A DNA stretch of 64,000 bases, taken from positions 1 to 64,000 of the forward strand of contig CANLWB010000016.1 in assembly GCA_947494695.1 (NCBI GenBank). Direction: 5' to 3'. The notes under the pieces are model-generated. The model did no database searches. It saw only the letters and a program-made list of their open reading frames with translations, and was not told where the DNA came from. This document shows positions 17,274 to 25,770 of this stretch, piece by piece. Made by a program: the position numbers and the translations under genes. The DNA comes from an uncultured Flavobacteriaceae bacterium (GTDB taxonomy: Bacteria > Bacteroidota > Bacteroidia > Flavobacteriales > Flavobacteriaceae). Within the stretch, counting starts at the first letter, position 1, and each line of letters begins with the position of its first letter.

Positions 17274-17594
17274 ATGGAATCAAGGCAATATTTCGAAACG
17301 ATACGAGCAGATTTTTGTTCTAAATATGAACATGTAAGTTCTGGTAAGATGATGCGCTCTGAAGCGATTCATTATAAAGGAAAGGTATTTGCGTTTTTGT
17401 CAACCAAACAATATATGGTGTTTAGACTTGGTAAGGGGTTTAATATAGAGGATGTAGATACACCATTAATCCCGTTTAGTCCGTTTAAAAATAAAAAGCC
17501 TATGTCAGGATGGTTTCAGTTATCCCCTGAGAATAAGAGCCTGTGGGAGGCCTGGACAAATCAGGCTTTAGCCTTAATACAACAAGTGTTATGA
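17274..17594 (+). CDS. Small conserved protein, TfoX N-terminal-like
   Basis: This 106-residue protein has a GKMMRSEAIHYKGKVFAFLSTKQYMVFRLGKGF core resembling the alpha/beta fold of TfoX N-terminal and MmcQ/YjbR-like proteins. No catalytic residues can be named. I chose the ATG at 17274 over the TTG at 17253. Its stop overlaps the ATG of the DUF2461 gene (ATGA), so the two are translationally coupled. Assignment to TfoX is by resemblance only. Confidence 0.6.
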   Translation: MESRQYFETIRADFCSKYEHVSSGKMMRSEAIHYKGKVFAFLSTKQYMVFRLGKGFNIEDVDTPLIPFSPFKNKKPMSGWFQLSPENKSLWEAWTNQALALIQQVL

Positions 17595-18247
17595 TAACAA
17601 AAGGATATTCCGATTTTTTTAAAGAACTTCATGAAAATAATAATAAGGAGTGGTTTCATGCGAATAAAAAGCGTTATGAAAATGATGTTAAACAGCCATT
17701 TTTAGAGTTAGTTTCTGAAATAATTCCAATATTACATGAATGGGATCACAGAATCTTAACTGATGAAAAGAAGGCTCTGTTTAGAATTAATAGAGACGTT
17801 CGTTTTTCTAAGGACAAGACGCCTTACCACACACTTTTAAAAGCAGGGTTTTCTCCTCATGGAAAAAAGTCTATGTTACCCGGATACTATTTAGGTATTA
17901 GTGCAGATACTATTCATGTGGGAGGAGGACTGTTTAATGTAAAGCCGCCAGAACTCAAAACAATAAGGTATCATATCGCAAATCATGTTGAAGATTTTTT
18001 AAGTATAGTAAACTCAAAAACATTCATGAATTCTTTTGAAGCAATTAAAGGCGATGTTTCCAAACGTCTTGATAAATCATTCGATGCAACAGCAGAAAGC
18101 ACATCACTGATATATAACAAGCAGTTTTATGCCATGACTAATATGTCGTTAGTAAATTATTATAGTTCTCTTAACCTTAAAGAGGATATTGTGACGTATT
18201 TTAATGCTATACGTCCCCTAAACGATTTTTTAAATAAAGCATTTTAA
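17591..18247 (+). CDS. DUF2461 family protein
   Basis: This 218-residue protein has the family features FFKELHENNNKEWFHANKKRYE near the N-terminus and RINRDVRFSKDKTPYH near residues 77-92. The family is widespread and cytoplasmic but has no established biochemical function. The start is the ATG at 17591 inside the ATGA overlap with the preceding gene. Confidence 0.85.
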   Translation: MITKGYSDFFKELHENNNKEWFHANKKRYENDVKQPFLELVSEIIPILHEWDHRILTDEKKALFRINRDVRFSKDKTPYHTLLKAGFSPHGKKSMLPGYYLGISADTIHVGGGLFNVKPPELKTIRYHIANHVEDFLSIVNSKTFMNSFEAIKGDVSKRLDKSFDATAESTSLIYNKQFYAMTNMSLVNYYSSLNLKEDIVTYFNAIRPLNDFLNKAF

Positions 18248-18298
18248 GATAGTAATACACTTAAGAACAATTATTAACCATAAATTCAATCAAAAATT

Positions 18299-18673
18299 AT
18301 GAAAACACAAGACATTGCAGAGCAACTGGTAAACTATTGCAGACAAGGACAGTTTGCAGAAGCCATACAAAATTTATACGGTCAGAATATTGTTAGTATA
18401 GAGCCTGAAGGGGCTCCTGTAAAGGAAACAGTAGGATTGGAAGCTGTTATTGCCAAGGCCCAACAATTTAATGACATGGTAGAAGAAATTCACGGCATGG
18501 AAATATCAGACCCTATTGTAGCGGATAAGTTTTTTTCTTGCACCATGAAAATGGATGTAACCTATAAGGGCGCACCAAGAACAAGCATGGAAGAAATTTG
18601 TCTTTATAAGGTTGAAGAAGGCAAAATAGTAAGAGAAGAATTCTTTTTTACGCCCATGCCACAACATGCCTAA
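18299..18673 (+). CDS. SnoaL-like / NTF2-fold protein
   Basis: This 124-residue protein looks like a SnoaL-type cone-shaped fold: N-terminal helices (IAEQLVNYCRQGQFAEAIQNLYG), a central YGQNIVSIEP strand, and C-terminal strands ending IVREEFFFTP. Such proteins can be isomerases, cyclases or ligand-binding proteins. No catalytic residue can be assigned. It lies 51 nt after the DUF2461 gene and may be in the same transcript. An inverted repeat follows it. Confidence 0.7.
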   Translation: MKTQDIAEQLVNYCRQGQFAEAIQNLYGQNIVSIEPEGAPVKETVGLEAVIAKAQQFNDMVEEIHGMEISDPIVADKFFSCTMKMDVTYKGAPRTSMEEICLYKVEEGKIVREEFFFTPMPQHA

Positions 18674-18688
18674 AATGGGTTAAAGACG

Positions 18689-18776
18689 AACCGTCATTAT
18701 GAGAAAAGAAGCGACGTACTGATCTTTTTAAATCAAAAGATGGTCACGACTTTTTCAAAGTCTCACAATGACGGTT
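18689..18776. repeat. REP-like inverted repeat with GTCATT/AATGAC ends
   Basis: Arms 18689-18704 (AACCGTCATTATGAGA) and 18761-18776 pair at 15 of 16 positions around a 56-nt interior. The CGTCATT...AATGACG ends match dispersed elements common in Bacteroidota genomes. It could act as a terminator between the convergent SnoaL-like and M3 peptidase genes. Confidence 0.65.
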
Positions 18777-18812
18777 TGTTGTGTGTCTAATTTGTCTGGC
18801 GAGGGTGCTATA

Positions 18813-20852
18813 TTATTTTAACAAGCCAGCTCTTCTTAATAAAGCTTCTGGTTTCGGTTCCTTTCCTCTAAAACGTTTATAGAGTGTCATCGGATTTTCG
18901 GTTCCTCCTAGAGAAAGTACGTTATCCTTAAATTTATTAGCAACGTCTTTATTAAAAATACCTTCTTCCTTAAAGTACTCAAAGGCATCGGCATCTAAAA
19001 CTTCGGCCCATTTATAGCTATAATAGCCAGACGAATACCCGCCCTGGAAAATATGAGAAAACGCCGTACTCATGCAATTCTCTTCAACCTCGGGGTAAAG
19101 TTTAGTGTTTTTAAAAGCCTCAGATTCGTGTGCTTTTACCGATTTGATGTTTCCGGGAGTATCCCCAGAATGCCAGCTCATATCCAACAATCCAAAACTT
19201 AGTTGTCTTAGGGTTTGCATACCTTCATTAAAGGTAGCAGACGCTTTAATTTTTTCTACCAGTTCCATAGGGATCACTTCTCCCGTTTCATAGTGCGTGG
19301 CAAACAATTCTAAAGCTTCTTTCTCGTAGCACCAGTTCTCTAAAACCTGACTTGGTAATTCCACAAAATCCCAAAAGACACTGGTTCCCGATAGGCTGGG
19401 ATATGTTGTATTTGCAAGCATACCATGTAGTGCATGTCCGAATTCATGGAATAAGGTCGTTACTTCGTTAAAAGTTAAAAGTGAAGGTTTGCTCTTCGTT
19501 GGCTTGGTGAAGTTACAAACTATAGAGATATGCGGTCTGTCGTTAATACCATGCTTTATAGCTTGCGATTTATAGGATGTCATCCAGGCACCATTTCGTT
19601 TTCCAGCTCTAGGGAAGAAATCTGCATAAAAAATAGAAACTAAATCACCATTAGTATTGGTCACCTTATAGGTTAGAACATCGTCATGATACTTATCTAT
19701 AGTATCTATTTCTTCGAAATTTAAATCGAATAATTTATTGGCAACGGTGAAAGCCCCATCAATAACATGTTCCAGTTTAAAATAGGGTTTTAGTTTTTCG
19801 TCGTCAAGACTAAATAGTTTTTGCTTTAATTTTTCGGAATAATATGAACCATCCCATTTTTCAAGATGATCTAAACCATCTGTGTCTTTAGCAAAGTTTT
19901 CAAGTGTTTTAAACTCGCGTTCGGCGGCCGGTTTTGCCTTTTCAAGCAACTCATTTAGAAAGTTGTTAACAGTTTCAGGACTTTTAGCCATACGTTCTTC
20001 TAAAACAAAATGTGCATGTGTTTTATAGCCTAAAAGATTGGCACGATCAAAACGGAGCTTTACAATTTTTAAGATCGTGTCTTGATTATCTAAATGGTCA
20101 CCTTTAAAGCCTTTTGATCCCGCAGCGAGTGCTAGTTTTTTTCTTAACTCACGATTATCGGCATAGGTCATAAATGGTATATAGCTGGGATAATCTAATG
20201 TAAAGAGCCAGCCTTCTTTTTCCTTCGATTCGGCCAATTGCTTTGCCGCTTCTTTGGCGCCATCGGGTAAGCCCGAGAGGTCTGCTTCATCTGTAACAAG
20301 CATTTCAAAGGCATTGGTTTCTGCCAACACATTTTCTCCGAATTTAAGTGTTAATTTGCTTAATTGTTTGTCAATCTCACGAAGTTCTTGCTTTTTGTCC
20401 TCGGGTAAATTAGCACCATTTCTGGAAAAGCTTTTATAGCGTTTGTCAAGTAATGTTTGTTGTTCGATTGTAAGTGTTAAATTGTCTTTGTTTTCGTAAA
20501 CGGCCTTTACCCTTTTAAATAGGTCTTCGTTTAAAGTAATGTCGTTACCAAAATCCGATAGTAGAGGTGATACCTCTTGTGCTATTTTTTGAATGGTATC
20601 GTTGGTTTCGGCAGAATTCAGGTTAAAAAAAATGCTCGAAATCCGACCTAATTGTTCTCCGGAAAAATCTAAGGCCTCGATCGTGTTTTCGAAAGTAGGC
20701 GTTTCTGTATTGTTTACAATGACATCAATTTCAGCTTTGGCATCCGAAATGGCTTGCTTAAATGCCGGAAGAAAATCGTCATTTTTAATTTTTGAAAAAG
20801 GAGCCGAATTGTAGGTGGTTTCGAAGGGTTTTATAAGTATATTATTAATCAT
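18813..20852 (-). CDS. M3 family metallopeptidase (oligopeptidase A / dipeptidyl carboxypeptidase type)
   Basis: This 679-residue protein has the thermolysin-like zinc motif HEFGH (His469, Glu470, His473) with a likely third ligand Glu498, in the usual C-terminal position of M3 peptidases. The long helical N-terminal half forms the channel that limits substrates to short peptides. No signal peptide is present, so it acts in the cytoplasm in peptide turnover. It may be a Dcp or PrlC type; the sequence alone does not decide. It is monocistronic as far as can be seen. Confidence 0.92.
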   Translation of the reverse strand: MINNILIKPFETTYNSAPFSKIKNDDFLPAFKQAISDAKAEIDVIVNNTETPTFENTIEALDFSGEQLGRISSIFFNLNSAETNDTIQKIAQEVSPLLSDFGNDITLNEDLFKRVKAVYENKDNLTLTIEQQTLLDKRYKSFSRNGANLPEDKKQELREIDKQLSKLTLKFGENVLAETNAFEMLVTDEADLSGLPDGAKEAAKQLAESKEKEGWLFTLDYPSYIPFMTYADNRELRKKLALAAGSKGFKGDHLDNQDTILKIVKLRFDRANLLGYKTHAHFVLEERMAKSPETVNNFLNELLEKAKPAAEREFKTLENFAKDTDGLDHLEKWDGSYYSEKLKQKLFSLDDEKLKPYFKLEHVIDGAFTVANKLFDLNFEEIDTIDKYHDDVLTYKVTNTNGDLVSIFYADFFPRAGKRNGAWMTSYKSQAIKHGINDRPHISIVCNFTKPTKSKPSLLTFNEVTTLFHEFGHALHGMLANTTYPSLSGTSVFWDFVELPSQVLENWCYEKEALELFATHYETGEVIPMELVEKIKASATFNEGMQTLRQLSFGLLDMSWHSGDTPGNIKSVKAHESEAFKNTKLYPEVEENCMSTAFSHIFQGGYSSGYYSYKWAEVLDADAFEYFKEEGIFNKDVANKFKDNVLSLGGTENPMTLYKRFRGKEPKPEALLRRAGLLK

Positions 20853-20981
20853 TTTTCTGTAAGCGTGTTAAAAAAATTAATTTATTATGCATACATAATA
20901 AGATTTTTGTATTTTCGTGGTAATCTAGACTTTAAGTGAGTGACTAACTCAAAGGAATTATATATTTATAGTTTAAAAAGA

Positions 20982-21002
20982 CCCCAAAATTAAAATTTGG
21001 GG
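20982..21002 (-). terminator. Terminator of the purK-purE transcript
   Basis: CCCCAAA (20982-20988) and TTTGGGG (20996-21002) form a 7-bp stem seven bases after the purE stop. Read on the minus strand it is followed by TCTTTTT, and on the plus strand by TTTTTG, so it can stop transcription both ways. Confidence 0.8.
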
Positions 21003-21009
21003 TTTTTGT

Positions 21010-21492
21010 TTATTTTAAATCTTTAGCCGACTCATTGACTTTATGCTTCAATCCTTCTTTATAAACTAAAACTTTATCTAAAACACAATTATCACTGGCT
21101 CCAATAATTTGAGCAGCGAGAATTCCGGCATTTTTGGCGCCGTTAAGTGCTACCGTGGCCACAGGAACACCTCCTGGCATTTGTAAAATAGATAATACCG
21201 AATCCCAACCATCAATAGAGTTGCTGCTTTTTACCGGAACACCTATAACAGGAAGTGGCGATAACGATGCAATCATACCAGGTAAATGCGCTGCACCTCC
21301 GGCACCTGCAATAACAACTGCAAACCCTCTGGTATGGGCGTTCTTTCCATATTCGAATAGTTTTTCGGGAGTTCTGTGAGCCGAAACAATATCGACTTCA
21401 ACTTCAATATCGAACCCTTTTAAAATATCAATAGCGTCTTGCATAACAGGAAGATCACTTTTACTTCCCATGATTACTCCTACTTTCTTCAT
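21010..21492 (-). CDS. purE: N5-carboxyaminoimidazole ribonucleotide mutase
   Basis: This 160-residue protein is a class I PurE: GVIMGSKSDLPVM at the N-terminus, SAHRTPEKLFEY (catalytic His in the SAHR motif) and AGAGGAAHLPGMIAS. It converts N5-CAIR made by PurK to CAIR in de novo purine synthesis in the cytoplasm. It is encoded 94 nt downstream of purK on the same strand, with two small hairpins in the gap, and ends at a strong terminator. Confidence 0.97.
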   Translation of the reverse strand: MKKVGVIMGSKSDLPVMQDAIDILKGFDIEVEVDIVSAHRTPEKLFEYGKNAHTRGFAVVIAGAGGAAHLPGMIASLSPLPVIGVPVKSSNSIDGWDSVLSILQMPGGVPVATVALNGAKNAGILAAQIIGASDNCVLDKVLVYKEGLKHKVNESAKDLK

Positions 21493-21510
21493 AACATTTT
21501 ACTTGATGTC

Positions 21511-21585
21511 AGGTCGAGCGCAGTCCAGACCTTCCTATTAAAACTTCAAATATTTAAAAGCCTCCTCGACTACGTTTGGAGAGGC
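21511..21585. repeat. Two small dyads between purK and purE
   Basis: AGGTC (21511-21515) pairs with GACCT (21528-21532), and GCCTC (21560-21564) pairs with GAGGC (21581-21585). The interiors (GAGCGCAGTC, CTCGACTACG) resemble dispersed palindromic repeats found in flavobacterial gaps. They may tune purE expression or be inert. Confidence 0.4.
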
Positions 21586-21586
21586 A

Positions 21587-22741
21587 TTATTTACTTATAA
21601 CTTTAATCGATTTTTTGACATTTTCGGCAATTTCTCGTGCCTTATTCAGGTCTTCATTTACAATAGTTACATGACCCATTTTTCTAAACGGACGTGTTTG
21701 CTTTTTACCATAAATATGAGGTGTTACACCATCCATAGTCATGATTGTTTCTATATTTTCATAAACGACTTGACCTGTATGGCCTTCTGCACCAACAAGA
21801 TTCACCATAACACCACCAACTTTATTGTCGGTTCTACCCAGTGGTAAATCTAAAATAGCTCTTAAATGTTGCTCAAACTGTGAGGTATAACTAGCTTCAA
21901 TGGTTTGATGCCCCGAATTATGAGGCCTTGGAGCGACTTCGTTTATTAGAATGTCATCATCTTGTGTTTGAAACATTTCCACGGCTAATAAGCCAGTATG
22001 ATTAAAGGCTTTAGAGGTTTTTAAAGCAATTTCGGTAGCTTTTTTAGCGACGTGATCAGGAATTCTTGCCGGGCAAATCACATACTCCACCTGGTTGGCT
22101 TCCGGATGAAACTCCATTTCTACAACGGGAAACGTTTTAGTTTCTCCTGAAGCGTTTCTTGATACGATAACGGCCAACTCGTTTTTAAAGGGTACAAGCG
22201 TTTCGGCAATACATTCTACATTGGGTAATTCTACCAAATCGTCTAAAGCTTTTACAATTTTTACCCCAGTACCGTCGTATCCAAATTGCGCAGATTTCCA
22301 TACAAAAGGCAAAGTTAAGCCTCCATTACTAATAGCTTCTTTGATTTCTGAAGTATAAGCAAACCGCGAAAAAGGAGCCGTCGGTAAATCGTTATCCACA
22401 TAAAACAATTTTTGAGTTGCTTTGTTTTGTATGGTTCTTAGAGTTTTTGAAGCCGGAAATACTTTTACGCCTTCATTTTCAAGAGCTTCCAATGCGTCAA
22501 CATTTACATTTTCAATTTCAATAGTTAAGACATCAACCTGTTTTCCAAAGTTATAAACAGCATCATAATTCATTAAATCGCCCAAATGAAATTCATCACT
22601 GGCTATTTTGCATGGGGCTTCATTGCTGGGATCTAAAACACACGTATAAATGTCAAATTTCCTGGTATTGTAAAGTAGCATTTTCCCTAATTGACCACCA
22701 CCTAGAATCCCTAGCTTAAAATTTGAAGAAAAGTAATTCAT
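21587..22741 (-). CDS. purK: 5-(carboxyamino)imidazole ribonucleotide synthase
   Basis: This 384-residue protein is an ATP-grasp enzyme with the PurK N-terminal motif LGILGGGQLGKML and the ATP-grasp segment EVAPRPHNSGHQTIEAS, which binds Mg-ATP. It makes N5-CAIR from AIR, bicarbonate and ATP, the substrate for PurE encoded next. The start is the ATG at 22741. It is divergent from the HPRT-Adk fusion, so purine synthesis and salvage genes share this gap. Confidence 0.97.
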   Translation of the reverse strand: MNYFSSNFKLGILGGGQLGKMLLYNTRKFDIYTCVLDPSNEAPCKIASDEFHLGDLMNYDAVYNFGKQVDVLTIEIENVNVDALEALENEGVKVFPASKTLRTIQNKATQKLFYVDNDLPTAPFSRFAYTSEIKEAISNGGLTLPFVWKSAQFGYDGTGVKIVKALDDLVELPNVECIAETLVPFKNELAVIVSRNASGETKTFPVVEMEFHPEANQVEYVICPARIPDHVAKKATEIALKTSKAFNHTGLLAVEMFQTQDDDILINEVAPRPHNSGHQTIEASYTSQFEQHLRAILDLPLGRTDNKVGGVMVNLVGAEGHTGQVVYENIETIMTMDGVTPHIYGKKQTRPFRKMGHVTIVNEDLNKAREIAENVKKSIKVISK

Positions 22742-22847
22742 TGATTTCTTTTTAACTGAAATTTAATATGGATATGCAAAAATACACTTAAATATTAATT
22801 AGGGACTAAATCGTAAATCAAAAAATAATTATTTGTAAAGTATTGCC

Positions 22848-22855
22848 TATCTTTG
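22848..22855 (+). promoter_or_regulatory. Candidate -7 box of the hpt-adk gene
   Basis: TATCTTTG matches TAnnTTTG and lies 22 nt before the GTG start. The nearest upstream TTTG is only 13 nt away, shorter than usual. Confidence 0.45.
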
Positions 22856-22877
22856 CATCTTCTAAAATTTAGCAATC

Positions 22878-23987
22878 GTGATAAAACTGCACGACAAATA
22901 TTTTAAGCCATTTATTTCTGGTAAAGAAATAGATGACGCCATCCAACGATTAGCAACCGAAATAGCAAAAGATATAGGAGATGAGATTCCAGTATTTGTT
23001 GGTATTTTAAATGGATCGTTTATGGTGGTAAGTGACTTTGTAAAGAAGTACCCAAAACCGTGCGAGGTAACGTTTATAAAATTAGCATCCTATGAGGGTG
23101 TTAAATCTACCGAAGATATTCAAAGACTTATCGGGTTAACCCAAGACTTAACCGGACGAACGGTCGTTATTCTTGAGGATATTATAGATACTGGTAATAC
23201 TTTGCATGAGGTACATCGAATATTTAAGAATGAAGCCGTAAAATCACTTAAAATTGCAACATTATTTTATAAACCCGAAGCTTATAAAAAAGACTTTAAA
23301 CTACATTATGTAGGGATAGAGATTCCTAACAAGTTTATAGTGGGTTACGGTTTAGATTATAATGGCCTGGGAAGAAATCTAACAGATATTTATAAAATAA
23401 AAGAAACACAACACATGACAAACTTAGTGCTATTTGGCCCTCCAGGTGCTGGAAAAGGAACTCAGGCAGATTTTTTAAAGGAAAAATACAATTTGGTACA
23501 TATTTCCACCGGGGATGTTTTTAGATTTAATATTAAAAATGAAACGGCTCTGGGAATGTTAGCAAAATCGTATATGGATAAGGGAGAATTGGTTCCAGAT
23601 CAAGTAACTATAGACATGCTAAATGCCGAAGTTGAAAAGAATGCAGATGCTAACGGTTTTATTTTTGATGGATTTCCACGAACAAATGCTCAGGCTGATG
23701 CCTTAGACAAATTAATGGATAGCAAAGACTCTCAAATAAATGCCATGATTGCTTTAGAAGTCGAAGATGAAATTTTAGTGGAACGCTTATTATCTCGTGG
23801 TAAAACAAGTGGAAGAGCCGATGACGCAGACGAGTCTATCATTAGAAATAGAATAGCCGAATATTATAGTAAAACGGCCATCTTAAAAGATTTTTATTCA
23901 GAACAAAAGAAATATTTCGGTGTTAATGGTGTTGGAAGCATCGAAGAGATTACAGAACGTTTAAGTGCTGTAATAGATAATCTATAA
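22878..23987 (+). CDS. adk: Hypoxanthine phosphoribosyltransferase-adenylate kinase fusion
   Basis: This 369-residue protein joins two enzymes. Residues 1-175 are an HPRT with the PRPP-binding motif VILEDIIDTGNT (98-108). Residues 180-369 are an adenylate kinase with the P-loop GPPGAGKGT (187-195), DGFPRT, and a short lid (RLLSRGKTSGRADDADESI). The first converts hypoxanthine or guanine to the nucleotide, the second balances AMP, ADP and ATP. The start is a GTG. An in-frame ATG at residue 180 (23415) marks the kinase start and could also give a free Adk. The fusion is known in flavobacteria. An inverted-repeat element separates it from obg. Confidence 0.95.
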   Translation: MIKLHDKYFKPFISGKEIDDAIQRLATEIAKDIGDEIPVFVGILNGSFMVVSDFVKKYPKPCEVTFIKLASYEGVKSTEDIQRLIGLTQDLTGRTVVILEDIIDTGNTLHEVHRIFKNEAVKSLKIATLFYKPEAYKKDFKLHYVGIEIPNKFIVGYGLDYNGLGRNLTDIYKIKETQHMTNLVLFGPPGAGKGTQADFLKEKYNLVHISTGDVFRFNIKNETALGMLAKSYMDKGELVPDQVTIDMLNAEVEKNADANGFIFDGFPRTNAQADALDKLMDSKDSQINAMIALEVEDEILVERLLSRGKTSGRADDADESIIRNRIAEYYSKTAILKDFYSEQKKYFGVNGVGSIEEITERLSAVIDNL

Positions 23988-23992
23988 TATTC

Positions 23993-24067
23993 GTCATTCC
24001 CTCGAAGGCGGGAATCTCTTAAATTAAAGCTAAATATTAAAAGGGTTCCTGCCTTCGCGGGAATGAC
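23993..24067. repeat. REP-like inverted repeat between hpt-adk and obg
   Basis: Arms 23993-24016 and 24044-24067 match at 21 of 24 positions in inverted orientation, starting GTCATTCC and containing CGAAGGC. This is a typical GTCATTCCCGCGAAGGC dispersed palindrome. It shares GTCATT ends with the element at 18689-18776. Confidence 0.75.
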
Positions 24068-24085
24068 AATAGGGAGATAATTCAT

Positions 24086-25084
24086 ATGACAGAGGGGAAT
24101 TTTGTTGATTATGTAAAAATATATGCAGCGTCCGGTAATGGAGGAAAAGGTTCTGTACATTTACATCGCGAAAAATACATAACCAAAGGAGGGCCAGATG
24201 GGGGTGATGGAGGCCGTGGTGGACACGTTATTCTCCGAGGAAAATCGAATCTTTGGACCTTATTACATTTAAAATTTAAAAGACATATTCGTGCCGGACA
24301 TGGAGGACATGGTGCTAAATCCAGAAGTACCGGAGCAGATGGAGAGGATATGTATATCGATGTACCATTAGGTACGGTTATAAGAGACACAGAGACCAAC
24401 CAGGTTCTTTTTGAGATCACAGAAGATGGAGAAGAAAAGATTATCGCTGAAGGCGGAAAAGGAGGGTTAGGAAATTGGAACTTTAAATCGTCCACGAATC
24501 AAACGCCAAGATATGCTCAACCCGGACTTCCGCTTGAAGAAAAGTATATCACCTTAGAGTTAAAAGTTCTTGCCGATGTTGGGCTGGTAGGCTTCCCAAA
24601 TGCAGGGAAATCTACACTATTATCTGTAGTTACTTCAGCAAAACCTAAAATTGCCGATTACGAGTTTACAACATTAAAGCCGAATTTAGGTATTGTTAAA
24701 TATCGTGATTTTCAAACCTTTGTTATGGCAGATATTCCTGGAATTATTGAGGGAGCTGCTGAAGGTAAAGGGCTAGGGCATTATTTTCTTCGGCATATAG
24801 AACGAAACTCCATTTTATTGTTCCTCATACCTGCCGATGCAGATGATATTAAAAAACAATACGACATTTTACTGGATGAACTTCGTCGTTATAATCCCGA
24901 AATGCTGGATAAGGAGCGTATGATTGCGATCTCGAAAAGTGATATGTTAGATGACGAATTAAAAAGCGAACTTAAGGCGTCATTGGACAATGAACTACCC
25001 ATTCCTTATATGTTTATTTCATCGGTAGCCCAACAAGGTATAACCGAATTGAAAGATACTTTGTGGCGTATGTTAAATCATTAG
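24086..25084 (+). CDS. obg: Obg/CgtA family GTPase
   Basis: This 332-residue protein has the glycine-rich Obg domain (residues 1-158, with [14 protein letters not shown]) followed by a GTPase domain with G1 GFPNAGKST (169-177), G3 [16 protein letters not shown] and G4 SKSD. Obg assists assembly of the large ribosomal subunit and senses nucleotide state in the cytoplasm. The variable C-terminal OCT domain of some relatives is absent. The start is the ATG at 24086. Confidence 0.97.
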   Translation: MTEGNFVDYVKIYAASGNGGKGSVHLHREKYITKGGPDGGDGGRGGHVILRGKSNLWTLLHLKFKRHIRAGHGGHGAKSRSTGADGEDMYIDVPLGTVIRDTETNQVLFEITEDGEEKIIAEGGKGGLGNWNFKSSTNQTPRYAQPGLPLEEKYITLELKVLADVGLVGFPNAGKSTLLSVVTSAKPKIADYEFTTLKPNLGIVKYRDFQTFVMADIPGIIEGAAEGKGLGHYFLRHIERNSILLFLIPADADDIKKQYDILLDELRRYNPEMLDKERMIAISKSDMLDDELKSELKASLDNELPIPYMFISSVAQQGITELKDTLWRMLNH

Positions 25085-25088
25085 TTTC

Positions 25089-25147
25089 GTTATTCCTTAA
25101 AGGTCGAAATTGAGAATCTTTGACTTAAGACTCAGACACTGGAATGA
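25089..25147. repeat. Decayed copy of the GTCATTCC inverted repeat
   Basis: The segment starts CGTTATTCC and ends GGAATGA, with AAAGGTCGAAATTGAGAATC inside, resembling the left arm of the element at 23993. Several mismatches show decay. Confidence 0.4.
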
Positions 25148-25245
25148 TTTTTGCTTAACTTAGTGAAACTTCAATATTATAGATTGATGTGTTGAACTTG
25201 CTTTAATGAGAATTAAGGTTTTGTTGAATTTAAAAATTACAAGCT

Positions 25246-25767
25246 ATGAAGTCTTTGAAAGTTATAGTACTTACCCTTTTAATTGTTGGATGTGCTCCTA
25301 TTCAGGTCACTTATGATTACGATAGAACAACCCGTTTTGAAGATTATAAAACGTATAGTTACTATGTCGATATGAATACGGGTCTGAGTGAACTGGATAC
25401 AAAACGCTTAATTCGGGCAATAGACTCCAAAATGACGGCAAAAGGATTTCGTTTTTCTGATACTCCAGATTTTTTTATTGATATAAAGAGTAGAGAGTAT
25501 CTTGAAGGGCAACGCAGTGCTGTTGGCGTTGGATTAGGCGGTGGCGGTGGCAATGTAGGTGGTGGAATCTCTATAGGAATTCCGGTTGGCGGATCTCGAG
25601 TTAATCGTCAAATCATAATTGACTTTGTAGATGAAAATAAAAGGCAGTTATTTTGGCAAGCCGTTAGCGAGTCCAATTATAATCCGAATGCCATTCCAGG
25701 GGAACGTGAAGAACGTTTAAATGCTATCGTGGAAAAAGTATTTTTAGAATATCCTCCCCAACAGTGA
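25246..25767 (+). CDS. DUF4136 family lipoprotein
   Basis: This 173-residue protein has a lipoprotein signal with lipobox IVGC (Cys16), followed by the DUF4136 features YDYDRTTRFEDYKTYSYY and a glycine-rich stretch (GLGGGGGNVGGGISIGIP, about 97-114), ending in the family's C-terminal strand IVEKVFLEYPP. It is probably anchored in the outer membrane on the periplasmic or outer side. The function of the family is not established. Confidence 0.85.
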   Translation: MKSLKVIVLTLLIVGCAPIQVTYDYDRTTRFEDYKTYSYYVDMNTGLSELDTKRLIRAIDSKMTAKGFRFSDTPDFFIDIKSREYLEGQRSAVGVGLGGGGGNVGGGISIGIPVGGSRVNRQIIIDFVDENKRQLFWQAVSESNYNPNAIPGEREERLNAIVEKVFLEYPPQQ

Positions 25768-25770
25768 ACG

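Noticed and set aside
24109-24495. 128-residue frame opposite obg
   Set aside because: Its Pro-rich, low-complexity text is the reverse of the glycine-rich Obg domain; obg is unambiguous.
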